Shown: piece by piece, positions 1 through 6,790 of the stretch
Numbering within the stretch: position 1 is the first letter of the stretch
Layout: each line of letters opens with the position of its first letter
Assembly: GCA_004296815.1 (NCBI GenBank)
Contig: SCVT01000653.1
Location: 1-10,970 of the forward strand
DNA: 10,970 nucleotides
DNA from: Reyranella sp.
GTDB lineage: Bacteria > Pseudomonadota > Alphaproteobacteria > Reyranellales > Reyranellaceae
Reading direction: 5' to 3'
Notes under the pieces: model-generated
What the model saw: only the letters and a program-made list of their open reading frames with translations
What the model was told of the DNA's origin: nothing
Database searches by the model: none
Program-made: the position numbers and the translations under genes

Positions 1-606
1 AAGCTCGCGATCGCGCCGACGGCGTCGATCTCGATCATCTGCGGCGGCGCCTCGCCCGGCATCGAGCCGTCGGCGGCCAACGTCTACAACCACAAGACCC
101 TCTCGGGCTCCTTCGTGGTGCGCAACCCGTACCTCGAGAAGGTGCTGGAGCAGAAGGGCAAGAACGACGAGGACACCTGGACCTCGATCACGACCAACCA
201 GGGCTCGGTGCGCGACCTCGACTGCCTCGACGATCACGAGAAGGCCGTCTTCAAGACCGCCTTCGAGATCGACCAGCGCTGGCTCGTCGAGCATGCGGCC
301 GACCGCACGCCCTATATCTGCCAGAGCCAGTCGCTCAACATCTTCCTGCCCGCGGACGTGCACAAGCGCGACCTGCACCAGATCCACATGATGGCCTGGA
401 AGCGTGGCGTGAAGAGCCTCTACTACTGCCGCTCGATGTCGATCCAGCGCGCCGACGTCGTGTCGAACGACGCCTTCGCCGAGAAGATCGGCGACCAGTC
501 TCTCTCAGCCCCCAGAAACGACGCTCCCTCTCCCCTGCCGCTCGGGACCCCGGGCAACGGACCGGCGCAGAGCAACGACTACGAAGAGTGCCTTAGCTGC
601 CAGTAA
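1..606 (+). CDS. nrdA: Ribonucleoside-diphosphate reductase class Ia, alpha subunit (C-terminal part)
   Basis: The open frame runs in from the left edge, so only the last 201 residues are present. The large subunit reduces ribonucleoside diphosphates to deoxyribonucleotides in the cytoplasm, using a radical supplied by NrdB. Seen here: the late-barrel segment ICQSQSLNIF, the tyrosine pair in KSLYYCR (bases 421-426) that matches the radical-transfer Tyr730-Tyr731 pair of E. coli NrdA, and a C-terminal ECLSCQ whose two cysteines fit the mobile disulfide-relay pair that is re-reduced by thioredoxin or glutaredoxin. A Pro/Gly-rich linker of about 30 residues joins the barrel to this tail. ATG or GTG codons near base 115 are internal, because the family similarity continues upstream of them. 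nrdB follows 89 bases later on the same strand. Confidence 0.96.
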   Translation, partial: KLAIAPTASISIICGGASPGIEPSAANVYNHKTLSGSFVVRNPYLEKVLEQKGKNDEDTWTSITTNQGSVRDLDCLDDHEKAVFKTAFEIDQRWLVEHAADRTPYICQSQSLNIFLPADVHKRDLHQIHMMAWKRGVKSLYYCRSMSIQRADVVSNDAFAEKIGDQSLSAPRNDAPSPLPLGTPGNGPAQSNDYEECLSCQ

Positions 607-615
607 CCTCGTTTT

Positions 616-662
616 GTCCCCCGTCATGTCTCCGGTCTGCGGAGGCGTGACGGGGGACTTTT
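616..662 (+). terminator. Intrinsic terminator or attenuator between nrdA and nrdB
   Basis: Bases 616-626 (GTCCCCCGTCA) are perfectly complementary to 648-658 (TGACGGGGGAC). The stem continues inward through G-U and G-C pairs to CTCCG/CGGAG at 630-634 and 640-644, giving about 19 paired positions around a 5-base loop. TTTT follows at 659-662. This is the only classical stem-plus-T element I see in the window. It begins 10 bases after the nrdA stop. The T run is short, so partial read-through into nrdB is plausible. The orientation only suits plus-strand transcription. Confidence 0.8.
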
Positions 663-695
663 CGTCTCTGACCCCAGATTGAGCGGAACGACGCC

Positions 696-1658
696 ATGTC
701 CCTTCTCGACGCCAAGCCGATCTACAAGCCGTTCCACTATCCCTGGGCTTACGACGCCTGGCTGACGCAGCAGCGCATTCACTGGCTGCCCGAGGAAGTG
801 CCGCTGGCCGACGACGTGAAGGACTGGCGCAACAAGCTCACCGACAGCGAGCGCCATCTGCTGACGCAGATCTTCCGCTTCTTCACGCAGGCCGACGTCG
901 AGGTGAACAACTGCTACATGCGGCACTACAGCCGCGTCTTCAAACCGACCGAAGTGCAGATGATGCTGGCCGCCTTCTCGGCCATGGAGACGGTGCACGT
1001 CGCGGCCTATTCGCACCTGCTCGACACGATCGGCATGCCTGAGACCGAGTATTCCGCCTTCCTCACCGTCAAGGAGATGAAGGACAAGTACGACTACATG
1101 CAGGAGTTCAACGTCGACTCGAAGGCCGACATCGCCAAGACGCTGGCCGTGTTCGGCGCCTTCACCGAGGGCCTGCAGCTCTTCGCCAGCTTCGCGATGC
1201 TGATGAACTTCCCGCGCTTCAACAAGATGAAGGGCATGGGCCAGATCGTCACCTGGTCGGTGCGCGACGAGACGCTGCACTGCAACTCGATCATCAAGCT
1301 CTTCCGCACCTTCATCCAGGAGAACCCGGAAGTGTGGACGGAGGAGCTGCAGCGCGAGATCTACGTCGCCTGCTCGACCATCGTCGACCACGAGGATGCG
1401 TTCATCGACCTCGCCTTCGAGCTCGACGGCATCGAGGGCATGACCGCCACCGACGTGAAGCGCTACATCCGCTTCATCGCCGACCGCCGCCTGACGCAGC
1501 TCGGCCTGCAGCCCATCTACCGCAAGGACGCGAAGAACCCGCTGCCGTGGATGGACCAGATGCTCAACGCCATCGAGCACACCAACTTCTTCGAGAACCG
1601 CGCCACCGAATACTCCAAGGCCTCGACCAAGGGCAGCTGGGACGAGGCGTTCAGCTAG
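696..1658 (+). CDS. nrdB: Ribonucleoside-diphosphate reductase class Ia, beta subunit
   Basis: This 320-residue protein has the usual length for the small subunit that houses the diiron-tyrosyl radical cofactor and passes the radical to NrdA. The iron ligands can be placed by spacing against E. coli NrdB: D67, E98, H101 (METVHVAAY), E158 (FTEGLQLF), E192 and H195 (RDETLHC). The radical tyrosine is present at Y105, four residues after H101 as in E. coli Y122. This argues for a class Ia tyrosyl-radical enzyme rather than class Ic, where that position is not Tyr. The C-terminal tail, ending DEAFS, would be the NrdA-binding peptide. The ATG at 696 is preceded by only a weak purine-rich site (GAGCGGAA). 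The gene is complete, and its partner nrdA lies upstream across the hairpin at 616-662. Confidence 0.97.
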   Translation: MSLLDAKPIYKPFHYPWAYDAWLTQQRIHWLPEEVPLADDVKDWRNKLTDSERHLLTQIFRFFTQADVEVNNCYMRHYSRVFKPTEVQMMLAAFSAMETVHVAAYSHLLDTIGMPETEYSAFLTVKEMKDKYDYMQEFNVDSKADIAKTLAVFGAFTEGLQLFASFAMLMNFPRFNKMKGMGQIVTWSVRDETLHCNSIIKLFRTFIQENPEVWTEELQREIYVACSTIVDHEDAFIDLAFELDGIEGMTATDVKRYIRFIADRRLTQLGLQPIYRKDAKNPLPWMDQMLNAIEHTNFFENRATEYSKASTKGSWDEAFS

Positions 1659-1673
1659 GCAACCTCTTGCCGC

Positions 1674-1696
1674 CGCCATCATTTATGCTGATGGCG
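1674..1696 (+). other. Small inverted repeat between nrdB and the GFA gene
   Basis: CGCCATCA (1674-1681) pairs with TGATGGCG (1689-1696) around a 7-base loop; three further pairs are possible beyond one mismatch. No T run follows, and the ribosome-binding site of the next gene starts 7 bases later. It could be an RNA 3'-end stabiliser for nrdB, a weak terminator, or a structure affecting translation of the GFA gene. It could also be chance. Confidence 0.35.
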
Positions 1697-1716
1697 TCGG
1701 CGAAGGAGGGGTTGCG

Positions 1717-2121
1717 ATGAAGAAGACCTATCACGGCTCGTGTCACTGCGGCCGCGTCCGCTTCGAGGCGGACATCGACTTCGACAAGGGCACCGGCCGG
1801 TGCAACTGCACGATCTGCTCCAAGAAGCGGGCGTGGAACGTCTCGGTGAAGCCCGACGCGTTCCGACTGATCTCCGGCAAGGACGATCTCGGCGACTACC
1901 AGTTCGCGACCAAGCAGGGCCATCATCGCTTCTGCCGGAACTGCGGTGTCACCGCCTTCGGCGATGGCGACGTGAAGGAGCTCGGCGGCGCGTTCGTCTC
2001 GATCAGCGTCGCCGCCATCGACGATCTCAGCCCCGAGGAGCTCGAGCGCCTGCCGATCCAGTACTCCGACGGCTTGCACAACAACTGGATGAATCCGCCG
2101 AAGCACCACGGCTATCTCTGA
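1717..2121 (+). CDS. GFA family (glutathione-dependent formaldehyde-activating-like) zinc-site protein
   Basis: This is a 134-residue cytoplasmic protein of the GFA/Mss4-like family. The family is named for an enzyme proposed to help formaldehyde condense with glutathione, but most members have no proven reaction, so substrate and role are open here. Visible motifs are SCHCG (C9, C11), CNCTIC (C29, C31, C34) and FCRNCG (C73, C76). This is the complete set expected for a structural zinc and a second, glutathione-accessible zinc site. The length is normal for a single-domain member. The start is well supported: AAGGAGG at 1703-1709 lies 7 bases before the ATG. The gene follows nrdB by 58 bases on the same strand and could be read from the same transcript, though the two functions have no obvious link. 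Confidence 0.93.
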   Translation: MKKTYHGSCHCGRVRFEADIDFDKGTGRCNCTICSKKRAWNVSVKPDAFRLISGKDDLGDYQFATKQGHHRFCRNCGVTAFGDGDVKELGGAFVSISVAAIDDLSPEELERLPIQYSDGLHNNWMNPPKHHGYL

Positions 2122-2136
2122 GCCGGGACAAGCGGC

Positions 2137-2148
2137 TGCCGGCCGGCA
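2137..2148. repeat. Perfect 12-base palindrome at a convergent gene junction
   Basis: TGCCGGCCGGCA is its own reverse complement and ends exactly at the stop codon of the minus-strand lipoprotein gene (2149). It fills nearly half of the 27-base gap between two convergent genes. As RNA it allows only a short stem unless it dimerises, and no T run follows on either strand, so calling it a terminator would be speculative. Confidence 0.5.
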
Positions 2149-2628
2149 TCAGACCTTCTTGAGGAAGACCTTCTCGCAGACCGACGAGGCGAAGTCGGTC
2201 GAGATCGCGCGTGCGCCGCCGGAGAGCTTGGCCAGACCGATCAGGCCGCCGCCGCTCGTGATCTCCTGGACGTAGTATTCCGCGGCGACGCTGTTGTCGG
2301 CGGGATTGACGAGCTTCACCTCGCCCGCGACCTCGTGATTGTCGCCCAGCAGCATCACCATGCCGGAGTTCGCGAGCTTGAAGTTGTCGACCCGGACGTG
2401 CATCTCGTACTTGGTTTGGCCGACGGCGCACTGCGTCGTCTTCTGTTCGAGCGCCAGCTTCAGGGCCTGAAGGTTTTCCTCGGGAACGTTGCCGTTGCGG
2501 CTGGTGATTGTGACGCTGGCGATCGACGCCTGCGCTGCCGTCGCCGGCGCCCAGGCCTGGATCGGCTTAACGGGCTGTGCGCAGGCCACGAGCATGAGCG
2601 CCGCGGCCGCCACCGGGATGATCCTCAT
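2149..2628 (-). CDS. Small putative lipoprotein, unknown function
   Basis: The predicted product has 159 residues and starts with a lipoprotein signal: MR, a hydrophobic run, then LVAC with the lipidated cysteine at C16. That predicts export and anchoring in a membrane, probably the outer membrane since Q rather than Asp follows the cysteine. The mature part alternates predicted strands and helices (a strand near VTIT, a helix near LQALKLALEQ, strands around YEMHVRVDNF and VAGEVKLV, and a C-terminal helix). This recalls small DUF4410-like periplasmic domains, but I cannot confirm the family. I chose the ATG at 2628 because the signal peptide starts there and GGGGGAG lies 10 bases upstream. 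An in-frame ATG 45 bases further up (2673) would add a polar stretch before the signal and has no ribosome-binding site. It is divergent from the next lipoprotein gene. Confidence 0.8.
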   Translation of the reverse strand: MRIIPVAAAALMLVACAQPVKPIQAWAPATAAQASIASVTITSRNGNVPEENLQALKLALEQKTTQCAVGQTKYEMHVRVDNFKLANSGMVMLLGDNHEVAGEVKLVNPADNSVAAEYYVQEITSGGGLIGLAKLSGGARAISTDFASSVCEKVFLKKV

Positions 2629-2675
2629 GAACAAGTTGCTCCCCCAAGTCTGCTTGTCGTTGTCCGTTTCCATTC

Positions 2676-2706
2676 TTGGACAATCTTAGGTTGTTATTGT
2701 TATAAT
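2676..2706 (+). promoter_or_regulatory. Candidate sigma70-type promoter for the plus-strand lipoprotein gene
   Basis: A perfect TATAAT at 2701-2706 is preceded by TTGGAC (2676-2681, 19-base spacer), or by TGGACA one base later with an 18-base spacer. It lies in an AT-rich island (about 2674-2720) that contrasts with the GC-rich surroundings, 34 bases ahead of the ATG at 2741. The spacer is somewhat longer than ideal. The minus-strand lipoprotein gene presumably has its own promoter in the same gap, but I do not see a clear one. Confidence 0.6.
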
Positions 2707-2740
2707 TCTTTCTATCAAATGGTTTCAAGGCGATGCAACG

Positions 2741-3331
2741 ATGCAGATGATGGCGATGTCGAACGTGCGGTTTGTTTCCCTCGTCGCGATCGGTCTGCTG
2801 GCCGGCTGCACGGTCTCAGATGCTTCTTCCAGTACGACGGCAACGGCTTCGGCATCCCCGGCAGATGCGAAGGACGTGCGTATTTCTGGCCTCTCGAACT
2901 TTCGTCACACCGCAGTCGTGCTGACCGATGCCTGCCGGAACGTAAAGTATGAGACCGACCGGCAAGCGGTCGCGCAGGCAGCCCTCGTCAAGGGACTGGA
3001 GGGCTACGGTGCGGCGCTGCCCGGTGGCGTGACTGTCGACATTCGCCCGATGTCGCTGCGCATGCGTTGCCACAGCGCCGGCGCCGCCGCCCTTCAAAGC
3101 TATTGCGAGGCCGAAGCCACCGTCAGCCTGGTCGCAGGTGGCATCGACCGGGGCGGTCAGGCCATCTCGGTCAGCGTCTCGAAGGGGGCGTCCGAACGCG
3201 CCCAGCAGGGGCTCATCTGCATCAGCACGATGCCCGCGGTGACGTCGGCCGTGGACAAGGCGCTGATGGAGGCGATCGCCGATCTGCAGGCCGGGTTGAC
3301 GGCGCGCACGGGCATATCCGCACCGCGATGA
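2741..3331 (+). CDS. Small putative lipoprotein, unknown function
   Basis: This 196-residue predicted lipoprotein has a short N-terminus, a hydrophobic stretch, and LLAGC with the lipidated cysteine at C23, followed by a Ser/Thr/Ala-rich flexible linker of about 20 residues. The mature domain has strand-like and helix-like segments (DVRISGLSNF; a helix near QAALVKGLEGYG; VTVDIRPMSLRMRC; a Val/Ser-rich strand; a C-terminal helix). Four cysteines in the folded part could form disulfides in the periplasm. I do not recognise the family. AAGG at 2727-2730 sits 10 bases before the ATG at 2741. Met codons at 2747, 2750 and 2756 are alternatives that leave the signal peptide intact. Size, export signal and domain order resemble the divergent lipoprotein at 2149-2628, suggesting related or paired roles in the envelope. 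Confidence 0.82.
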   Translation: MQMMAMSNVRFVSLVAIGLLAGCTVSDASSSTTATASASPADAKDVRISGLSNFRHTAVVLTDACRNVKYETDRQAVAQAALVKGLEGYGAALPGGVTVDIRPMSLRMRCHSAGAAALQSYCEAEATVSLVAGGIDRGGQAISVSVSKGASERAQQGLICISTMPAVTSAVDKALMEAIADLQAGLTARTGISAPR

Positions 3332-3342
3332 TCCGTTCGACG

Positions 3343-4689
3343 CTATCGCGCCACGGCGCGGTGGGTCGCGGGCGACGTTGCGGGCAGGAGCAGCCATGCG
3401 GCCAAACCGCCTGCCAGGGCGGCCGCGGCAGCCGCGAGGAACAGCGACGGGTAGCTGCCGGCCGTGCGCTCCGCGCCGAGCAGACCGCCCAGCAGCGCGA
3501 TCCCGACCGCGAAGCCGCCCTGGCGCATCACGATGGTGAGCGCCGACGCCATGCCGGCCTGCGCCGGCGGGGCGAGCGTGACCACGGCGCCGGAGAGTTG
3601 CGACTGCACCAGTGCGGCGCCGGTGGCGATCACGGCCATGCCGGCGAACGCGACGCCTGACGGTCCCAGCGCGAGCGCGATGTCGCCCACGGCGATCAGC
3701 ACGAGCCCCGTCGCGAAGAGCGCCCGCCAGCCCCATTGCGTGGCGAGCCGGCCGGCGAGCGGCGGCAGGAACACCATCGGCAATGTCGCCGCGAGGAGGG
3801 CGACTCCCGATTCCTCGGTCGACAGGCCGAACGTCGTCGTCAGGAACAGCGGCAGGTAGACCAGCACCGCCCAGTAGGCGACCGACACGGTGATCAGCAG
3901 GGTTGAGACCGCGATCATCGCGGGCTGCGCGAGCAGCGCGGGATCGAGGACCGGCTGCGGCCGGCGGCGTTGCTGCACCACGAACAGCCCGGCGAAGCCC
4001 AGGCACGCGGCGGCGCCCAGCGCTGCCTGCAGCGCCGTGCGTCCGGCCAGCAGCGTCTCGATGGCGATGCCCAGCGCAAGCGTGAGCAGCGCCACGCCGA
4101 CCGGATCGAGCGGTCGTGTCTCGGTGGCGCGCTCCTCCGCGACGAGGCGCGGCACGATCCACGCCGCCAGCAGACAGAAGGGAAGGTTGGCGAGGAAGAT
4201 CCAGCGCCAGCCGAACCACGCCGCGACCGCGCCGCCCAGCGTCGGCCCGATCGCCATAGCGGCCCCCGAGACGATGCCGGCGAGGCCGAAGGCGCGGGCG
4301 CGATCCGCAGGCTCCGGGTAGGCGCTTGCGATCAGGGCGATCGAGCCGGTGACGACGAAGGCCGAGGCGAAGCCCTGTACCGCCCGCGCCGCCCACAGCG
4401 ATGGCCCGTCCCAGGCCAGTCCGCAGCCGAGCGACGCGACGGCGAACAGCGCGTTGCCGATCAGCAGGATGCGCCGCCGTCCGTAGCGGTCGGCCAGCGC
4501 GCCGCAGGCGAGCAGGGTGGCGGTGAAGGCCAGGCTGTAGGCGTCCATCACCCAGGCGAAGCCCGCGATGCCGAAGCCCAGGTCGGCGCCGATCATGGGC
4601 ATGGCGACCACGACGGCGGTGACGTCGAGCTGGGTGAGGAAGCCCGCGAAGGAGAGGGCGAGGGCAGGGGTACGACTGAAGCTTTTCAT
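3343..4689 (-). CDS. MFS transporter, DHA2-type drug/solute exporter
   Basis: This 448-residue inner-membrane protein is made almost wholly of hydrophobic segments (12-14 predicted, not counted exactly). It likely exports a drug or small organic compound by proton antiport; the substrate is unknown. Family motifs: LDVTAVVVAMP in the first helix (residues 21-31), GALADRYGRRR (63-73; motif A between helices 2 and 3), and GAAMAIGPTLGG in helix 5 (142-153; the antiporter motif C). A central loop rich in charge (around EERATETRP) separates the two halves. I prefer the ATG at 4689, which puts a short polar tail before helix 1. An upstream in-frame ATG at 4737 would add 16 Arg/Ala-rich residues. Neither start has a strong ribosome-binding site. 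The gene is divergent from a LysR regulator and ends 11 bases from the convergent lipoprotein gene. Confidence 0.92.
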   Translation of the reverse strand: MKSFSRTPALALSFAGFLTQLDVTAVVVAMPMIGADLGFGIAGFAWVMDAYSLAFTATLLACGALADRYGRRRILLIGNALFAVASLGCGLAWDGPSLWAARAVQGFASAFVVTGSIALIASAYPEPADRARAFGLAGIVSGAAMAIGPTLGGAVAAWFGWRWIFLANLPFCLLAAWIVPRLVAEERATETRPLDPVGVALLTLALGIAIETLLAGRTALQAALGAAACLGFAGLFVVQQRRRPQPVLDPALLAQPAMIAVSTLLITVSVAYWAVLVYLPLFLTTTFGLSTEESGVALLAATLPMVFLPPLAGRLATQWGWRALFATGLVLIAVGDIALALGPSGVAFAGMAVIATGAALVQSQLSGAVVTLAPPAQAGMASALTIVMRQGGFAVGIALLGGLLGAERTAGSYPSLFLAAAAAALAGGLAAWLLLPATSPATHRAVAR

Positions 4690-4747
4690 GGCAGCGAGTG
4701 ATGCCGCCTCGCGCGCGCGGGGCCGAGCGCCAAGCATTCACTTCGAC

Positions 4748-4765
4748 ATGAATATGGTTCATATT
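4748..4765. promoter_or_regulatory. Candidate LysR-type operator between the MFS and LysR genes
   Basis: Two overlapping dyads are visible: ATGAA-N5-TTCAT (4748-4762), which contains the T-N11-A core (T4749, A4761) typical of LysR-family sites, and AATATG-GTT-CATATT (4751-4765). They sit in a short AT-rich patch in otherwise very GC-rich sequence, in the only gap between the divergent exporter and regulator genes, just 7 bases before the LysR start. Binding here would suit autorepression together with control of the exporter. Confidence 0.65.
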
Positions 4766-4772
4766 GCGGGAA

Positions 4773-5714
4773 ATGCGCTCACCCGCCCGCTCCCTCCCGC
4801 CCTTCGACGCCCTGGTCGCGTTCGACACTGCGCTCCGCCACCGCAGCATGACCCTGGCCGCTGCCGAGCTTGGCATGACCCAGAGTGCGGTCAGCCATCG
4901 CCTGCGCCGTCTCGAGGCCTTCGTCGGGGCGCCGCTGCTCCACCGCGCGCCGTCGGGCCTCAGTGCCACGCCGGCCGGCACGGCGCTCGCCACCGGCCTG
5001 TCCGGTCTTCTCGACGGCCTTGCCGATCTTCGCGCGCGATGCCGTGCCGTGGCCCTGCCGACCGGCCTGCGGGTCGGCGTCGGTGCGGCCCTGGCCGACT
5101 ACTGGCTGGTGCGCCGCCTGCCGGCCTTCGCCGCGGCCCAGTCCGGCATGGAGGTCGAGCTCACCATCGTGGAAAGCGAGCTGCAGCCGCGTGCGCCGGA
5201 CGTCGACGTGCAGATCACCTGGCAGCCCGTCGCGACGGCGCGCAACACCTCGACCCAGCGGCTGCTCTTCCAGGAACAGGTGTTTCCGGTCTGCGTCCCC
5301 GCCCTGCTGCCGGGCGGACGGCCGCTGCGCGATCCAACGGCACTGGCGACGCTGCCCCTGCTGCACAAGGGCCAGCCCGGCCGTGGGCAGGGCGCGGAGT
5401 GGTCGTGGCCGGTCTGGTTCGAGCGGCTGGGCATACCCGGCCGTCCTCCCGCGGGCCTGCGCTTCGGCACCATCCACACCGCGTTGGCCGCGGCGCTGCA
5501 GGGCGCCGGCGTGGTGATGGCGCGCTCGCTCCTGGTGCACGACGCGCTGAAAGAGGGGCGGCTGGTGCGGGTGCTGCCGGCCTCGTGGGATATGCCGTCG
5601 AGCAAGGCGCACATCGTGCGCTGGCCGGCGGCGCTCAATGGCGACCGCCGGGTCCGCGGGTTTGCAGCCTGGGTGTCGCGGGAAGCCGAGAAAACGACGC
5701 GCAAGCGGGGATGA
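4773..5714 (+). CDS. LysR family transcriptional regulator (GcvA-like)
   Basis: This 313-residue DNA-binding regulator has normal LysR length. The N-terminal winged helix-turn-helix spans about residues 10-65, with the recognition region MTLAAAELGMTQSAVSHRL at 26-44 and then LRRLEAFVGAPLLHR. After a linker helix, a periplasmic-binding-like effector domain occupies about residues 95-300. Its PFDALVAFDTALRHRS start and the IHTALAAALQGAGVVMARS segment fit the GcvA-like subgroup. The ATG at 4773 is chosen; a TTG three codons upstream (4764) is possible, and the ribosome-binding site (GCGGGAA, directly adjacent) is poor. The natural target is the divergent MFS exporter, with the dyad at 4748-4765 as the likely operator. 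The effector is unknown and may be the exporter's substrate. Confidence 0.93.
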   Translation: MRSPARSLPPFDALVAFDTALRHRSMTLAAAELGMTQSAVSHRLRRLEAFVGAPLLHRAPSGLSATPAGTALATGLSGLLDGLADLRARCRAVALPTGLRVGVGAALADYWLVRRLPAFAAAQSGMEVELTIVESELQPRAPDVDVQITWQPVATARNTSTQRLLFQEQVFPVCVPALLPGGRPLRDPTALATLPLLHKGQPGRGQGAEWSWPVWFERLGIPGRPPAGLRFGTIHTALAAALQGAGVVMARSLLVHDALKEGRLVRVLPASWDMPSSKAHIVRWPAALNGDRRVRGFAAWVSREAEKTTRKRG

Positions 5715-5763
5715 ATCGGCTGGAGCGTCTGTATTGGTTTGGACAGGGAGAGGTCCGAACCCG

Positions 5764-6720
5764 ATGGACTATGGAAGTGCTGCGCCGGCGGGCCTGCGGC
5801 CTTTCGGCGATGCGTTGCACCGGGCCCTCGCGCGCGGCCCGCGCTGGCTGGCGCAAGCCTATCTGTTCCTGCTCTCGCTGATCAGCCGCAACCTGCTGTC
5901 GCGCCGCAATCAACAACGCATCTACAACGCCGTGCGTGGCCGGCCATGGCCCGCCATGGACCTGGCCGCGCGCGACGTCGTGCTGGGCAAGAGCTCGCGC
6001 GTCCGGCTGGTGCCGCATCTCGGCGAGTTCGACGAGCAGGCGCTCTTTTCGCGGCGCCTCGATTACGAACCCGCCACCTTCTTCCTGCTGGAGCGGACGG
6101 CGGCACGCTACGACGTGATCGTCGAGATCGGCGCGAACGTCGGCATCTTCACGGTCTTCCTCGACGCGCTGCGCCGCCGCCGGCCATGGCAGCGCCAGCA
6201 CATCGTGTCCTTCGAGCCCGCACCCGAGGCGTGCCGCCGGCTGCGGCGCAACATCGAGCTGAATGGCGTCAAGGCGACCGTCTACCAGGCCGCGGTGGGT
6301 CCGGAGCCGGGGCAGCGGACCTTCTACGAGCCGGTCGGGCACCTCACCAACGGATCGTTCGTCCGCGACTTCGCCGCCCAGTACGGCGAGGAGGTCGAGG
6401 AGACGACGGTCGAGGTCATCGCGGCGAGTGAGCTCGAGGCGTGGCTCGGACCGGCGCGCCGGTCGCTGATCAAGATCGACGTCGAGGGCTTCGAGCCGGA
6501 GCTTCTCGCCGCCCTGGCGCCGTTGCTCGCGCGCTACCGGCCGGACCTGCTGATCGAGGTGATGCCGAGCACGCAGGGTCCGCTCGAGGCGCTGGGCGTG
6601 CTCGACTCCTACGACCGCTTTCTCGTGACCGACAAGGGGCTGAGGCCCGCGAAGGAGCTCCACTTCACGGCCGGCTACTTCGACTGGTTTCTGACCTCGC
6701 GGACGCCCAGACGCAACTAG
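5764..6720 (+). CDS. FkbM family SAM-dependent methyltransferase
   Basis: The predicted enzyme has 318 residues. FkbM-family proteins are O-methyltransferases acting on natural products, sugars or glycans; the substrate cannot be read from this sequence. Motifs: VIVEIGANVGIFTVF (118-132) is the SAM-binding glycine loop, SFEPAPEA (149-156) carries the acidic residue expected to bind the SAM ribose, and IKIDVEGFE (236-244) is the FkbM signature after strand 4. The first 70 residues are an Arg-rich region with a hydrophobic helix (about 28-45) that might touch the membrane. I chose the ATG at 5764, with GGGAGAGG (5746-5753) 10 bases upstream. The frame stays open further up, but that would overlap lysR. 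It follows lysR by 49 bases, and no glycan or polyketide genes are nearby to suggest a pathway. Confidence 0.9.
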   Translation: MDYGSAAPAGLRPFGDALHRALARGPRWLAQAYLFLLSLISRNLLSRRNQQRIYNAVRGRPWPAMDLAARDVVLGKSSRVRLVPHLGEFDEQALFSRRLDYEPATFFLLERTAARYDVIVEIGANVGIFTVFLDALRRRRPWQRQHIVSFEPAPEACRRLRRNIELNGVKATVYQAAVGPEPGQRTFYEPVGHLTNGSFVRDFAAQYGEEVEETTVEVIAASELEAWLGPARRSLIKIDVEGFEPELLAALAPLLARYRPDLLIEVMPSTQGPLEALGVLDSYDRFLVTDKGLRPAKELHFTAGYFDWFLTSRTPRRN

Positions 6721-6721
6721 T

Positions 6722-6790
6722 GTGCCCGTTCAGTCCCGCGATCAGTCCCGATCCGGTGCGCCCAGCGGGAAGAGCGGCCTGAACGGGCGC
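6722..6790. repeat. Long imperfect inverted repeat at the FkbM/GST convergent junction
   Basis: GCCCGTTCAG (6724-6733) is perfectly complementary to CTGAACGGGC (6779-6788), extendable by a G-U and a G-C pair to 6722 and 6790. Inside it, TCCCGC (6734-6739) pairs with GCGGGA (6765-6770). Together this makes about 16-18 pairs with one 8-base bulge. The left arm lies between the stops of the two convergent genes and the right arm lies in the last codons of the GST gene. No T run follows. It could be a shared transcript-end structure. Confidence 0.5.

Noticed and set aside
606..696. NrdR box search near nrdB
   Set aside because: No sequence resembling the NrdR consensus is visible here; any such box would more likely lie upstream of nrdA, outside the window.
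624..1682. Long open frame antisense to nrdB
   Set aside because: It mirrors a clearly conserved nrdB in a GC-rich genome and has the repetitive Leu/Val/Arg/His composition typical of an antisense shadow, with no recognisable motif.
4710..4719. Alternating CG run (CGCGCGCGCG), possible Z-DNA-forming tract
   Set aside because: Only 10 bases in a GC-rich genome, so expected by chance.
2816..4993. Very long minus-strand open frame (725 codons) across the MFS region
   Set aside because: Arg/Gly/Ala-rich low-complexity product in another frame of the MFS gene; the MFS frame carries clear transporter motifs and this one carries none.
6731..6750. Two 8-base copies of CAGTCCCG, 12 bases apart
   Set aside because: Only two short copies, within the larger inverted repeat; too little to call a regulatory repeat.
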